From: Microbacterium thalassium
Lineage (GTDB): Bacteria; Actinomycetota; Actinomycetes; Actinomycetales; Microbacteriaceae
Direction of reading: 5' to 3'
Assembly (NCBI RefSeq): GCF_014208045.1
Contig: NZ_JACHML010000001.1
Span: 1,240,001 to 1,304,000, forward strand
Length of the DNA: 64,000 nucleotides
Shown here: positions 42,107 through 53,760 of the stretch, in pieces
How the letters are laid out: each line of letters begins with the position of its first letter
How positions within the stretch are numbered: the stretch's first letter is position 1
Notes under the pieces: model-generated
What the model was told of the DNA's origin: nothing
What the model saw: only the letters and a program-made list of their open reading frames with translations
The model's database searches: none
Made by a program: the position numbers and the translations under genes

Positions 42107-42722
42107 TCAGTTCGGCCACCCCGGCGCCGCGGTCGGCCATGCGACCGGCGACCCAGTCGTAGAAGGTGAGAGCCAGCCGGAGCGGACCGAGCTCGAACGG
42201 CACGAAGTCGCGCGTCGGGGTCAACCGGGGCACGAGCTCCGGTGCGCTCTCGGCGAGATAGCGCCGGGCGCGGGCCGCGTGGCCGGTGTTCGAGGCGATG
42301 CGGATCGTGCGCGCGTCGCGCAGCCACGGCAGCGAGAAGTCGATGTTCTCGCGCGTCGACGTCGCCTTGCGCTCGCGCACGATGCGGTCGGGGCGGATGC
42401 CGAGACGCGCGCCGAGGTCGGCCATGATGTCCGCCTCGGCGCGGTCCCCGTGCACGGCCGCGCCCGAGAACACGAACAGGGCGCCGGGCGGCGCCGATCG
42501 GAGAGCGATGCGCGTGCGCCAGCGCTGCAGGAAGCTCGGGCTGCCGTCGCCGCGCGGCGGATAGCCGAGGACGAGGACGACGTCCTCCCCCGACGGTCCC
42601 GGAAGCGGACGCGCCGGGTACGCGGTCCGCGACATCCGCCAGGCGCCCCATTCGCCCCACACGAGCAGGGCGACGCCGGCACAGGCGATGCCGACCAGGG
42701 TGAGGACCCGAGCGCGGCGCAT
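42093..42722 (-). CDS. YdcF / DUF218-family protein with N-terminal membrane anchor
   Basis: A 209-residue protein with one hydrophobic helix near the start (about 5-23) and a DUF218 domain: VVLVLGYPPRGDG, LFVFSGAAVHGDRAEADIM and TSTRENIDFS are the conserved blocks. The family is linked to envelope or cyclic-nucleotide-like chemistry but its reaction is unknown. It starts 5 bases after the hydrolase gene and ends 11 bases before tetR, with its stop inside the tetR operator. Confidence 0.8.
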   Translation of the reverse strand: MRRARVLTLVGIACAGVALLVWGEWGAWRMSRTAYPARPLPGPSGEDVVLVLGYPPRGDGSPSFLQRWRTRIALRSAPPGALFVFSGAAVHGDRAEADIMADLGARLGIRPDRIVRERKATSTRENIDFSLPWLRDARTIRIASNTGHAARARRYLAESAPELVPRLTPTRDFVPFELGPLRLALTFYDWVAGRMADRGAGVAELNVSD

Positions 42723-42727
42723 GCGGC

Positions 42728-43612
<885 letters not shown>

Positions 43613-43703
43613 CTAGGCGTCGCGGCGGCGACACGCCAGAGGGGGCGGTTGGCCGCCTGTGGACAACCCCGATTCCGGGCGTTCGCCGGGCGATACTGAT
43701 CCG

Positions 43704-44537
43704 ATGCCAGCACCCGAAGAGACCGCCGTCGACGACAAGGTCGATGTCGAACATGACTCCGCCGCCGAAGCCGCCACGGGTCACCCCGCCACGACGACGA
43801 TCGCCGCGCCGCCGGCACCTGCGAAGCGGAACGGACTCGCCGTGTCGGCCCTCGTGGTCGGCATCGCGGCATTCGCGACCGGATGGATCCCGTTCCTGGG
43901 CGCCGCCCTGGGAATCGCGGCGGTCACGCTCGGCATCGTCGCTCTCGTGCGGCGGCAGAGCAAGGGCTTCGGCATCACCGGCCTCGCCCTCGGCGCCGTC
44001 GGGCTGGTCGCCTCGGTGCTGATGTCGCTGACCGCGGTGTTCCTCGCCGCGAACTACGACGCGATCGCCGCGGCTGTCGACGAGGCCGCCCAGACCCCGG
44101 TGGCGGTCGACGAGGAGCCCGAGCCGGAGCCGGCCGCGGAGCCCGCTGCCGAGGACGTCCCGCTGTCGGCCTTCGTGGAGCTGGGGGACGGCGCGTTCGC
44201 GGACCTCGTCGCCGCTCCGGATGCCGCCGCCGGTGCGACCCACATCCTCTTCGGCGAAGTGCAGCAGCTCGATGAGTACACCGGCGCGTGCGCCGCGATC
44301 ATCATCGTCGACGAGTCCCAGCAGTCCAGCTGGGAGGGCTACGAGGTCCCCGCGTGGATCGTCGCCGAGTCCTCCGAGACCGACTGCCCGGAATTCGCCG
44401 GGGTCGGCGAATTCAGTCACGTCAAGGCGTGGGTGACGGTGCTGGGCGCGACGCCGACCGAGTGGGACGACGGGACCTCCGACGACCTGCTGACGCTGAG
44501 CGTGCGCCAGGTGGAGATCCTCCCCGAACTGCCCTGA
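43704..44537 (+). CDS. DUF4190-type membrane protein with C-terminal extracytoplasmic domain
   Basis: A 277-residue protein with a 42-residue acidic N-terminal tail, hydrophobic helices at about 43-60, 64-82 and 91-115 (ALVVGIAAFATGW, LGIVALVRRQSKGFGITGLALG is the DUF4190 signature), an acidic Pro/Glu linker and a 130-residue C-terminal domain with two conserved-looking Cys. Function unknown. ATG 43704 lies six bases after ATACTG and homology begins there. A strong terminator follows. Confidence 0.75.
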   Translation: MPAPEETAVDDKVDVEHDSAAEAATGHPATTTIAAPPAPAKRNGLAVSALVVGIAAFATGWIPFLGAALGIAAVTLGIVALVRRQSKGFGITGLALGAVGLVASVLMSLTAVFLAANYDAIAAAVDEAAQTPVAVDEEPEPEPAAEPAAEDVPLSAFVELGDGAFADLVAAPDAAAGATHILFGEVQQLDEYTGACAAIIIVDESQQSSWEGYEVPAWIVAESSETDCPEFAGVGEFSHVKAWVTVLGATPTEWDDGTSDDLLTLSVRQVEILPELP

Positions 44538-44558
44538 CCGGGGCGGTGCGCGCAGACG

Positions 44559-44590
44559 GAAGGCCGGGAGTGATGTCGCTCCCGGCCTTC
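44559..44590. terminator. Terminator between convergent DUF4190 and galK genes
   Basis: GAAGGCCGGGAG (44559-44570) and CTCCCGGCCTTC (44579-44590) are perfect 12-bp arms with an 8-base loop, serving both directions. Confidence 0.8.
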
Positions 44591-44603
44591 ACGCTGACGG
44601 TGG

Positions 44604-45775
<1,172 letters not shown>

Positions 45776-45779
<4 letters not shown>

Positions 45780-46948
45780 GCGGTCACCTCGGGAACGGAC
45801 TCGACGGCCGCGCGGAGGCGCTCGGCGGCCGTCTCGGGCGGGACGTCGCCGATCCAGGCTCCCATGGCGGCCTCGGACCCGGCGAGGAACTTCAGCTTGT
45901 CGGCCGCGCGCCGCGGCGAGGTGATCTGCAGGTTCAGCCGCACGACGTCGCGCCCGGTGTGGACGGGTGCCTGGTGCCACGCCGCGATGTACGGCGTGGG
46001 GGTGTCGTAGAGGGCGTCGATGCCGCGCAGCAGGCGCAGGTAGAGCGGCGCGAGCTCGTCGCGCTCGGCATCCGTCGTCTCGCTGAAGTCCGCGACGTGG
46101 CGGTGGGGGAGCACGTGCACCTCGAGCGGCCAGCGGGCGGCGAACGGCACGAACGCCGTCCAGTGCTCACCCGCGAGGATCACGCGCTCGGACGCGCGCT
46201 CGACGTCCAGGATGCGGGTGAACAGGTCGTCGCCCTGCTCGTCGATCGCACGCAGCAGGCTCGTCGTGCGCGGCGTGACGTACGGGTAGGCGTAGATCTG
46301 CCCGTGCGGGTGGGGGAGGGTGACGCCGATCGCCTCGCCGCGGTTCTCGAACGGGAAGACCTGCTGGACGCCGGGGAGCGCCGAGAGCGCGGCCGTGCGG
46401 TCGGCCCATGCCTCGATGACGGTGCGGGCGCGCGTGCGGGACTGCGTGCCGAAGGATCCGGAGTGCTCGGGGCTGAAGCACACGACCTCGCAGCGGCCGA
46501 CCGACGTGCGGGAGCGGCCGAGGCCGGGGGCGTCGAGATCGGCGAGGCCCTGCGGTGCGTCGGCCGCCGCGGGGGCGTCGCCGTGGGCCTCGGCGAGGGC
46601 GGGACCGAACGACGGCGACTTGTTCTCGAAGACGGCGACGTCGTAGAGCGACGGGATCTCGGACGGGTTCGTCTCGCTCTGCGGCGCGAGCGGGTCGAGG
46701 TGCGCCGGAGGCAGGAAGGCGCGGTTCTGGCGCGCCGCGGCTACCGAGATCCAGTCGCCGGTCAGCACGTCGCGGCGCATCGTCGCGGTATCGGGCCGCG
46801 GCCCGAGGTCGCGGGTGTCGATGCCGCGTTCGGCGCCGAGCGTCGTGCCGGGGTCGTCGTAGTAGATCAGCTCGCGGCCGTCGGCCAGCCGCGTGGGGCG
46901 CTTCACGACGCCCGCGCCGAGGGTCTCGGGGGTCTCGAACTCCGTCAT
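45776..46948 (-). CDS. galT: Galactose-1-phosphate uridylyltransferase
   Basis: A 390-residue HIT-fold enzyme: NPSEIPSLYDVAVFENKSPSF and H213-P-H215-G-Q217 with H215 as the uridylylated His. It swaps galactose 1-phosphate and UDP-glucose. Homology begins at MTEFETPE. The start codon lies within an operator and close to a promoter, so its transcript is leaderless or has a very short leader. It is coupled to galK by ATGA overlap. Confidence 0.94.
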
Positions 46949-46992
46949 GTTCACGTCAACACGGTATCCGACGGCGCATGGTAACGTCAACA
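46948..46992. promoter_or_regulatory. galT promoter with two LacI-type operators
   Basis: TGTTCACGTCAACA (46948-46961) and TGGTAACGTCAACA (46979-46992) are near-palindromes with centre ACGT, 31 bases apart. On the minus strand TTGACG (46990-46985) and ATACCG (46967-46962) with a 17-base spacer form the promoter. One operator lies on the -35 box, the other on the start codon of galT. Confidence 0.72.
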
Positions 46993-47055
46993 TGGCCGAG
47001 GCCGCGGACGCTCGCACCGCGTGATCCGGTCGGCCGACGAGAGGTTGGAGGACGG

Positions 47056-48042
47056 ATGCCGGGACGACGCGTGTCGATGGCCGACGTCGCAGCGCGCGCC
47101 GGCGTCTCGGGGCAGACGGTGTCACGCGTCGCGAACGCCAGCCCGAACGTCGACCCGGCCACGCGGATGCGCGTCGAAGAGGCGATGGCCGAGCTCGGGT
47201 ACCGGCCGCACCGTGCCGCGCGGGCCCTGCGCACCGGCAGATCGCAGACGATCGGGCTGGTCGCCTCGACCCTCGCGACGGTGGGCAACTTCCGGATGCT
47301 GCAGGCCGTCGTCGATGCCGCGACCGCTCGCGGCTACGCGGTCACCGTCGTGACGGCATCCGGGGCCGACGCCCTTGCCGGCGCCTTCGAGCAGCTGCGC
47401 GACCAGGGCGCCGACGGCGCCGTCGTCCTCAACGAGGCCACGGCGCTCGCCGCCGGGTCCGCGGCCCCGTCGGGGCTCCACCTGGTGGTCGTCGACGCCG
47501 GGGCCGACCCGCGCTTCACGATCGTGCAGTCCGATCACGCCGGCGGCGCGCGGCGGGCGGTCGAGCATCTGCTGGGCCTCGGTCATGCAACGGTGCACCA
47601 CGTCGCCGGCCCGTCGACGTCGTTCGCCGCCGCGGAGCGCGAGCGCGGCTGGCGCGAGGCGCTGGAAGCGGGCGGCGCCCGGGTGCCGGAGGCGCTGCGC
47701 GGCGACTGGACGTCATCGTCGGGCCACGCGGCGGGGGAGCGACTGCCGACGGAGGCCACGGCCGTGTTCGTCGCCAACGACCAGATGGCCCTCGGCGTCC
47801 TGCGCGCCCTCGCCGAGGGCGGTCGCGACGTGCCGCGCGGCGTCAGCGTCGTGGGCTTCGATGACGTCGCGGATGCCGCCGACTACCGCCCGCCGCTGAC
47901 GACGATCCGGCAGGACTTCGCGGCTCTCGGCGAGCGCGCCGTGACCGCGCTCGTCCACGGGCTCGAGCGGGGCGCGACGAACCCCGCCGAGACGGTGCCC
48001 ACGAGCCTGATCGAACGCAGCAGCACCGCTGCGCCGCGCTGA
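47056..48042 (+). CDS. LacI-family repressor, probable galactose regulator
   Basis: A 328-residue LacI/GalR protein: VSMADVAARAGVSGQTVSRVANASPNVDP is the DNA-binding head, and GLVASTLATVGNFRMLQAVVD, FVANDQMALGVLRAL and VGFDDVADAADYRPPLTTIRQD the sensor domain. ATG 47056 follows TTGGAGG. It is divergent from galT-galK and probably binds the two TGTTNACGTNAACA-type sites, with galactose as inducer. Confidence 0.88.
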   Translation: MPGRRVSMADVAARAGVSGQTVSRVANASPNVDPATRMRVEEAMAELGYRPHRAARALRTGRSQTIGLVASTLATVGNFRMLQAVVDAATARGYAVTVVTASGADALAGAFEQLRDQGADGAVVLNEATALAAGSAAPSGLHLVVVDAGADPRFTIVQSDHAGGARRAVEHLLGLGHATVHHVAGPSTSFAAAERERGWREALEAGGARVPEALRGDWTSSSGHAAGERLPTEATAVFVANDQMALGVLRALAEGGRDVPRGVSVVGFDDVADAADYRPPLTTIRQDFAALGERAVTALVHGLERGATNPAETVPTSLIERSSTAAPR

Positions 48043-48081
48043 GCGCGGGCGCCGGAGGGAGGTCGGCCGGCGGGTGCCGGG

Positions 48082-49062
<981 letters not shown>

Positions 49063-49106
49063 GGGTCTCCTCAGGATTTCGGCGATGTCGGTTCCATTGT
49101 CGTCGA

Positions 49107-49787
49107 TCAGGCGTCGCCCGCCCGCCCGGCCCAGCGCGCGGCCTGACGCACGAGCCGCTGAAGATCGGGCGAGGCGTAGGCGCGCTCGTCGTGGCCGAGG
49201 GCGCAGACGACCGCGCGCGTCGGGTGCTCGCGGGTCCAGACGAGCGGATGCCGGCGCCCCTCGAGTTCGTGGGAGACGAGCACGTGCGCGCCCGGATCGA
49301 CGACCACGTCGGTGTAGAGCTCGTCGAACACCGTCACCGTGGCGAGGCCGGAGGTGACCGGGTGCGACGGGTCGTCCACCGGAACCGTGGCCTCGCCGAT
49401 GGGCGGGTGCCACGACGTGCCCTCGACCCACTCGCCGCCGATGGCCTCGCGGAATCGCGGGTAGTCGCGGAGCGTCGCCGTGGCCGCATGCAGGGCGAGG
49501 ATGCCCGTCCCCCTCGCGACGGCGTCGTCGAGGCACCGGGTCGCGGCCGCTTCGGCGCGGCGCAGCGGCGCCGGATCGCCGGGGGCGCTCCGCCACGGAT
49601 CGCCGGCGTTGACCACCAGGAGATCAGCTCCGGCGAGGACCGTCAGGGCGTGGTCCACGTCGGCATCGATCGAGACGTCCCATCCGTCCGTCCGAAGGAG
49701 CGCCGCGACGGCGTCGCCCGTGGCGGTGAAGGGGTGCCAGGGGTCGGCGTACCGGCCGGTTCCGACCGCGATCACGGCGCAGGGCAT
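49107..49787 (-). CDS. ThuA-like domain protein
   Basis: A 226-residue protein with a class I glutamine-amidotransferase-like fold: ADLLVVNAGDPWR, GILALHAATATLRDYPRFREAIGGEWVEGTSWHPP and WTREHPTRAVVCALGHDERAYASPDLQRLV are the ThuA blocks. ThuA-type proteins occur in trehalose and other sugar clusters and the reaction is uncertain. AGAGGAGCC lies before the ATG. It is divergent from the glycerate kinase gene across an 87-bp gap with a LacI-type site. Confidence 0.82.
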   Translation of the reverse strand: MPCAVIAVGTGRYADPWHPFTATGDAVAALLRTDGWDVSIDADVDHALTVLAGADLLVVNAGDPWRSAPGDPAPLRRAEAAATRCLDDAVARGTGILALHAATATLRDYPRFREAIGGEWVEGTSWHPPIGEATVPVDDPSHPVTSGLATVTVFDELYTDVVVDPGAHVLVSHELEGRRHPLVWTREHPTRAVVCALGHDERAYASPDLQRLVRQAARWAGRAGDA

Positions 49788-49836
49788 GCGGGCTCCTCTT
49801 CTCCCCGGACGATTCTGCCCCATCGAACCCGGGAGC

Positions 49837-49850
49837 GGATAGCGCTTTCC
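49837..49850. promoter_or_regulatory. LacI-type operator between ThuA and glycerate kinase genes
   Basis: GGATAGCGCTTTCC is a near-palindrome centred on AGCGCT, with 12 of 14 positions symmetric. The form differs from the rha and gal sites, so another LacI protein, perhaps one encoded near 57-59 kb, would bind it. Confidence 0.6.
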
Positions 49851-49874
49851 CGTGGGATCGGCGAGAATGGTCCC

Positions 49875-50993
49875 ATGCCCCACACGGTCGTGATCGCCCC
49901 CGACAGCTTCAAGGGGTCGATCCCGGCCGCCGCGGCGGCTGCCGCGTTGACCGACGGCTGGCGGTCGGTCCACCCCGCCGCGCGAGTGAGGCTGCTGCCG
50001 ATGGCCGACGGCGGTGAGGGCACGCTCGACGCCTTCGCCGCAGCCGTGCCCGGCGCCCGCCGCATGCCGGTGACCGTGACCGGGCCGGAGGCGACCCCGG
50101 TGGCCGCATCCTGGCTCCTGCTCCCGCCCACCGCCGAGGCTCCGGGCGGCGTCGGGGTCGTCGAGCTGGCGTGCGCGAGCGGGATCGAGCTCCTGGGCGA
50201 TCCGCCGCGCCTGCGGCCACTCGACGCCGATACGCGGGGCTTCGGCGAGGCCATCGCCGCGGCGCTGTCGCACGGCGTGAGCCGGCTCGTGCTGGGGATC
50301 GGGTCGAGCGCCTCCACCGACGGCGGGATGGGAATGCTCGCCGCCCTCGGCGCGCGATTCGCGGATGCTGCAGGCGATGAGGCGGCGACGGGCGGTCGCG
50401 GGCTCGGGGCCATCGCATCGGCCGATCTGACCGGGCTCGCACCCCTGCCGCCCGCGGGGGTGCAGGTGCTCAGCGACGTGACGAATCCGCTGCTGGGCGA
50501 GCGCGGCGCCGCAGCCGTCTTCGGGCCGCAGAAGGGCGCGACGCCCGACGACGTCCGCGCGCTGGAGGCGGCCCTGGCCTCGTACGCCGCCCTGCTGCCC
50601 GCCGACCCCGCGGCGCCCGGCGCCGGGGCCGCCGGCGGAACCGGGTTCGGGCTGCTCGCGTGGGGAGCGCGGCTCGTTCCGGGGTCGACCGCGGTGGCAG
50701 AGCTGATCGGGCTCGGGGATGCCGTGGCCGACGCATCCGTCGTCGTGACAGGCGAGGGCTCGTACGACGGCCAGTCCGCCGCGGGAAAGGTGCCCGCACA
50801 TGTCGCCGCGCTCGCCGCGCTCGCCGGCGTGCCGGTCGCGCTCGTCGCCGGGCGCATCGCCGGCGATGCCGACGTCTCGGGCTTCGCGGCATCCGCATCG
50901 CTCACCGAGCTCGCCGGCTCGCCGGAGGCCGCGATGGCCGACCCCGCCCGCTGGCTCCGCGAGGCCGGCGCCGCCCTGGCCCGCCGGTTCTGA
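49875..50993 (+). CDS. Glycerate kinase
   Basis: A 372-residue protein: VIAPDSFKGSIPAAAAAAALTDGW is the N-terminal signature, MADGGEGTLDAF and LGIGSSASTDGGMGMLAALGARF the conserved core, and VVTGEGSYDGQSAAGKVP the C-terminal block of the GlxK/GarK family. It phosphorylates D-glycerate with ATP, an entry to lower glycolysis from glyoxylate, glucarate or galactarate routes. GAGAAT lies just before the ATG. The hexarate-type genes on its right make a garK-like role possible. Confidence 0.9.
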   Translation: MPHTVVIAPDSFKGSIPAAAAAAALTDGWRSVHPAARVRLLPMADGGEGTLDAFAAAVPGARRMPVTVTGPEATPVAASWLLLPPTAEAPGGVGVVELACASGIELLGDPPRLRPLDADTRGFGEAIAAALSHGVSRLVLGIGSSASTDGGMGMLAALGARFADAAGDEAATGGRGLGAIASADLTGLAPLPPAGVQVLSDVTNPLLGERGAAAVFGPQKGATPDDVRALEAALASYAALLPADPAAPGAGAAGGTGFGLLAWGARLVPGSTAVAELIGLGDAVADASVVVTGEGSYDGQSAAGKVPAHVAALAALAGVPVALVAGRIAGDADVSGFAASASLTELAGSPEAAMADPARWLREAGAALARRF

Positions 50994-51020
50994 CCCCGCG
51001 ACCCCGGCCGTCCCTGTTCC

Positions 51021-51084
51021 GTCGTCACGGCGTGACAGCACCTGTCTCGCGCCCGAAACGGTGCCGGCGCGCGGTCACGCCACG
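51021..51084. repeat. Palindromic repeat element, copy 1
   Basis: GTCGTCACGGCGTGACAGCACC on the left and a partly complementary CGGTGCCGGCGCGCGGTCACGC on the right form an imperfect stem. It shares GTCGTCACGGCG, ACAGCACC, GGTGC and GCGCGGT with copy 2 at 52585. It lies just beyond the end of the dehydrogenase gene. Confidence 0.68.
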
Positions 51085-51120
51085 TCAGCGCTGGATGGTG
51101 CTGGAGCGGGTCGGAGCGGG

Positions 51121-52566
51121 CTACGGCACCTGGAGCACGCCGTTGCGGCGGTGCGGGAGCGCCGCCAGCGACGCGTCGCGCAGCGGCTCGGGCAGCAGAC
51201 GCTCGGGGGCGTCCTGGAACACGACGGGGCGGAGGAACCGGCGGATCGCCGTCGCGCCCACCGACGTGTGCAGCGACGTCGTCGCCGGCCACGGTCCGCC
51301 GTGGTGCTGCGACCACGTCACCGCGACACCGGTCGGCCAGCCGGCGAACAGCACGCGTCCCGCGCGGCGCTCGAGCACGGCCAGCACGTCCGCGACGTCG
51401 TCGGAGTCCTCCGAGTGCAGGGTCGCGGTGAGCGAGCCCGGCACCGCGCGCAGCGCCGCGACCAGGTCATCCTCGGAGTCGTAGCGGACGAGCAGCGTCA
51501 CCGGGCCGAAGCACTCCTCCAGGAGCGTCGCGGGGCGGTCGGCGACGGCCGCCGCATCCGTCGTCAGCACGACCGGGCGCGCGCTGCCCTCGGCCGCGGG
51601 AGCCCCGTACCCGAGCACCGCGACCGACGGGTCGGCCTCGAGGTGCCCGATGCCGACCGGGAAGGCCGCCGTGATCCGGTCGGTCAGCAGCGGGCCGCCG
51701 GCGGCATCCGTCACGTGCGTCGCCACGAGGTCCTCGAAGCCCGCGCCGCGCGGCACGAACACCACCCCGGGCTTCGTGCAGAACTGGCCGACGCCGAGCG
51801 TGAACGAGCCGACCAGCCCCGTCGCGAGGGTTTCGCCGCGCTCGGCGACGGCCGCCGGCGTCAGGACGACGGGGTTGACCGAGCCGAGCTCGCCGTAGAA
51901 CGGGATCGGGTCGGGGCGCGCCGACGCCAGGTCGAACAGGGCCCGCCCGCCCGCGACGGAGCCGGTGAACCCCGCGGCCTGGATGACCGGATGCCGAACC
52001 AGCGCGTTCCCGGCCTCGCGACCCTCGACCAGCGCGAACGAGCCCTCGGGGGCCCCGGCGCCCACGAGCGCCTCGGCGACGATGGCCGCCGTGCGCTCCG
52101 ACAGGCGCGGGTGGCCCGAGTGCGCCTTGACGATGACGGGGTTGCCGGCCGCCAGGGCCGAAGCGGTGTCGCCGCCGGCGACCGAGAACGCGAACGGGAA
52201 GTTCGACGCCGAGAACACCGCGACCGGGCCCACGCCCGTGAGCATGCGGCGCAGTTCGGGTCGGGGCGGGGTGGCGGCCGCATCCGCGTCGTCGACGATG
52301 AGCTCGAGGTACGAGCCCTCTTCGACCACGGTCGCGAACAGGCGCAGCTGCCCGGTGGTGCGGGCGACCTCGCCGCGCAGGCGCGTCTCGCCCAGACGCG
52401 TCTCCTCGTCGGCGATCGCGACGAGCTCGTCGACGTTCGCGTCGAGCGCGTCGGCGGCCGCGCGCAGCCACGACGCGCGCACGTCCGCGCTCGCCGCCCG
52501 CCACACGGGCGCCGCGGCTTCAGCGGCCTCGGCATACTGCTGGATCTGCTCCGGGCTGGTGGTCAT
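51121..52566 (-). CDS. 2,5-dioxovalerate (alpha-ketoglutaric semialdehyde) dehydrogenase
   Basis: A 481-residue aldehyde dehydrogenase of the NADP-type KGSADH group. PVAVFSASNFPFAFSVAGGDTASALAAGNPVIVKAH is the cofactor site, FTGSVAGGRAL the glycine loop, E226 in YGELGSVNP the general base region and C263 in GVGQFCTKPG the nucleophile. It oxidises 2,5-dioxopentanoate to 2-oxoglutarate, the last step after kdgD (53757). AAAGGGA precedes the ATG. It is separated from the kdgD operon by a repeat, so it may be transcribed on its own. Confidence 0.9.
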   Translation of the reverse strand: MTTSPEQIQQYAEAAEAAAPVWRAASADVRASWLRAAADALDANVDELVAIADEETRLGETRLRGEVARTTGQLRLFATVVEEGSYLELIVDDADAAATPPRPELRRMLTGVGPVAVFSASNFPFAFSVAGGDTASALAAGNPVIVKAHSGHPRLSERTAAIVAEALVGAGAPEGSFALVEGREAGNALVRHPVIQAAGFTGSVAGGRALFDLASARPDPIPFYGELGSVNPVVLTPAAVAERGETLATGLVGSFTLGVGQFCTKPGVVFVPRGAGFEDLVATHVTDAAGGPLLTDRITAAFPVGIGHLEADPSVAVLGYGAPAAEGSARPVVLTTDAAAVADRPATLLEECFGPVTLLVRYDSEDDLVAALRAVPGSLTATLHSEDSDDVADVLAVLERRAGRVLFAGWPTGVAVTWSQHHGGPWPATTSLHTSVGATAIRRFLRPVVFQDAPERLLPEPLRDASLAALPHRRNGVLQVP

Positions 52567-52584
52567 GTCTGCGGTCCCTTTCTC

Positions 52585-52646
52585 GTCGTCACGGCGATAC
52601 AGCACCCGAATCGGGCCTGGGAAGGTGCTGTTGCGCGGTGACGTCA
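52585..52646. repeat. Palindromic repeat element, copy 2
   Basis: CGTCACGGCGATACAGCACC and GGTGCTGTTGCGCGGTGACG pair over 17 of 20 positions with a 17-base loop. It is about 63 bases long like copy 1, and the two flank the KGSA dehydrogenase gene. A short GGGGC run (52654-52672) follows. Confidence 0.72.
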
Positions 52647-52683
52647 TGGTTGGCGGGGCGGGGCGGGGCGGGGGAAGAGGCGG

Positions 52684-53760
52684 TCAGGAGAAGCGGATGC
52701 CGAGGCCGGCGTGGGGCAGCTCGGTGAGGCGGCCGTCGGCGATCGCCACCGGCGACCGTTCGGTCAGGGCGCCGAGTGCGCCGAAGCCGGCGTCCTCGAC
52801 GTCCTCAGCCATGGGCTCGGCGGCGCCGGTGCCCACGGGCAGCGTCAGGGCGAGTTGGCCCGACAGCTCGGGCAGCAGGTGCGGATGCAGCGTCGCGCCG
52901 TGCTCGGCGGCGACCTGCGCGATGCGGCGGAACGGGGTGATGCCGCCGACGCGCACGATGTTGGGCTGAACGATCTGCGCCGCTCCGGCGCGGAGGAACT
53001 CCGAGAACCGGTACGCCGTGTGCACGTTCTCGCCGAGGGCGATCGGGGTGTCGATGCGCTGCGCGAGCGCGACGTGCCCGGCGAGGTCGTCCGCGCGCAG
53101 CGGCTCCTCGATCCACGCGGGCGCGTACTCCTGCAGTGCGAGCACCGACGCGATGGCGCGGTCGAGGTCCCACCGCTGGTTGGCGTCGATCATGAGTCCG
53201 CGGTCGGCGCCGAGCACCTCGCGCACCGCGGCGACGCGGTCGAGGTCCTCGGCGAGCTCGGGCTTGCCGACCTTGATCTTGACGGCGCCGAACCCGGCGT
53301 CGACCCACCGGCGCACCTGGGCGACGAGCTCGTCGAGCGTGTAATGCAGGTTCACGCCCGAGCCGTACGCGGCGACGGAGTCACGCCGCCGTCCGAGCAG
53401 CCCCGACACCGAGACGCCCTGCGCGCGGGCCTCGGCATCCCACAGCGCCAGGTCGAGCCCGGCGAGTGCGATCGTCGTGACGCCGCCGCCGCCGGCCTCG
53501 TGCAGGTGCTGCCACGCCTGCTGCCACAGCGCCTCGGGGTCGGCGTCCCGCCCCACGGCGAACGCGGTGATGTCGTGCGCGAGCAGAGCGTGCACGGCCT
53601 CGGCCCCGATCTGCGGCGTCCACGAGAAGCCCCAGCCCTCGGCGCCGTCCGAGCGCACGACGTGCGTCGCGATGACGCCGACCGACGTGACGTCGGCGGC
53701 CCACGGGCGCGTCAGCGGCACGCGGACCAGCCGCGTGCCGAAGGACGAGATCGTCGTCAC
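52684..53760 (-). CDS. Mandelate racemase / muconate lactonizing enzyme-family protein (enolase superfamily)
   Basis: A 358-residue enolase-superfamily enzyme. K161-x-K163 (AVKIKVGK), metal ligands D192 (IDANQRW), E218 (WIEEP) and E244 (ALGENVH), and H292/H294 in TLHPHLLPE are visible. At 358 residues it is shorter than glucarate dehydratase and closer to galactaro-1,4-lactone cycloisomerase. With kdgD directly upstream it probably yields 3-deoxy-2-keto-hexarate from a hexaric acid or its lactone; exact substrate unknown. GTG 53760 overlaps the kdgD stop. Confidence 0.88.
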   Translation of the reverse strand: MTTISSFGTRLVRVPLTRPWAADVTSVGVIATHVVRSDGAEGWGFSWTPQIGAEAVHALLAHDITAFAVGRDADPEALWQQAWQHLHEAGGGGVTTIALAGLDLALWDAEARAQGVSVSGLLGRRRDSVAAYGSGVNLHYTLDELVAQVRRWVDAGFGAVKIKVGKPELAEDLDRVAAVREVLGADRGLMIDANQRWDLDRAIASVLALQEYAPAWIEEPLRADDLAGHVALAQRIDTPIALGENVHTAYRFSEFLRAGAAQIVQPNIVRVGGITPFRRIAQVAAEHGATLHPHLLPELSGQLALTLPVGTGAAEPMAEDVEDAGFGALGALTERSPVAIADGRLTELPHAGLGIRFS

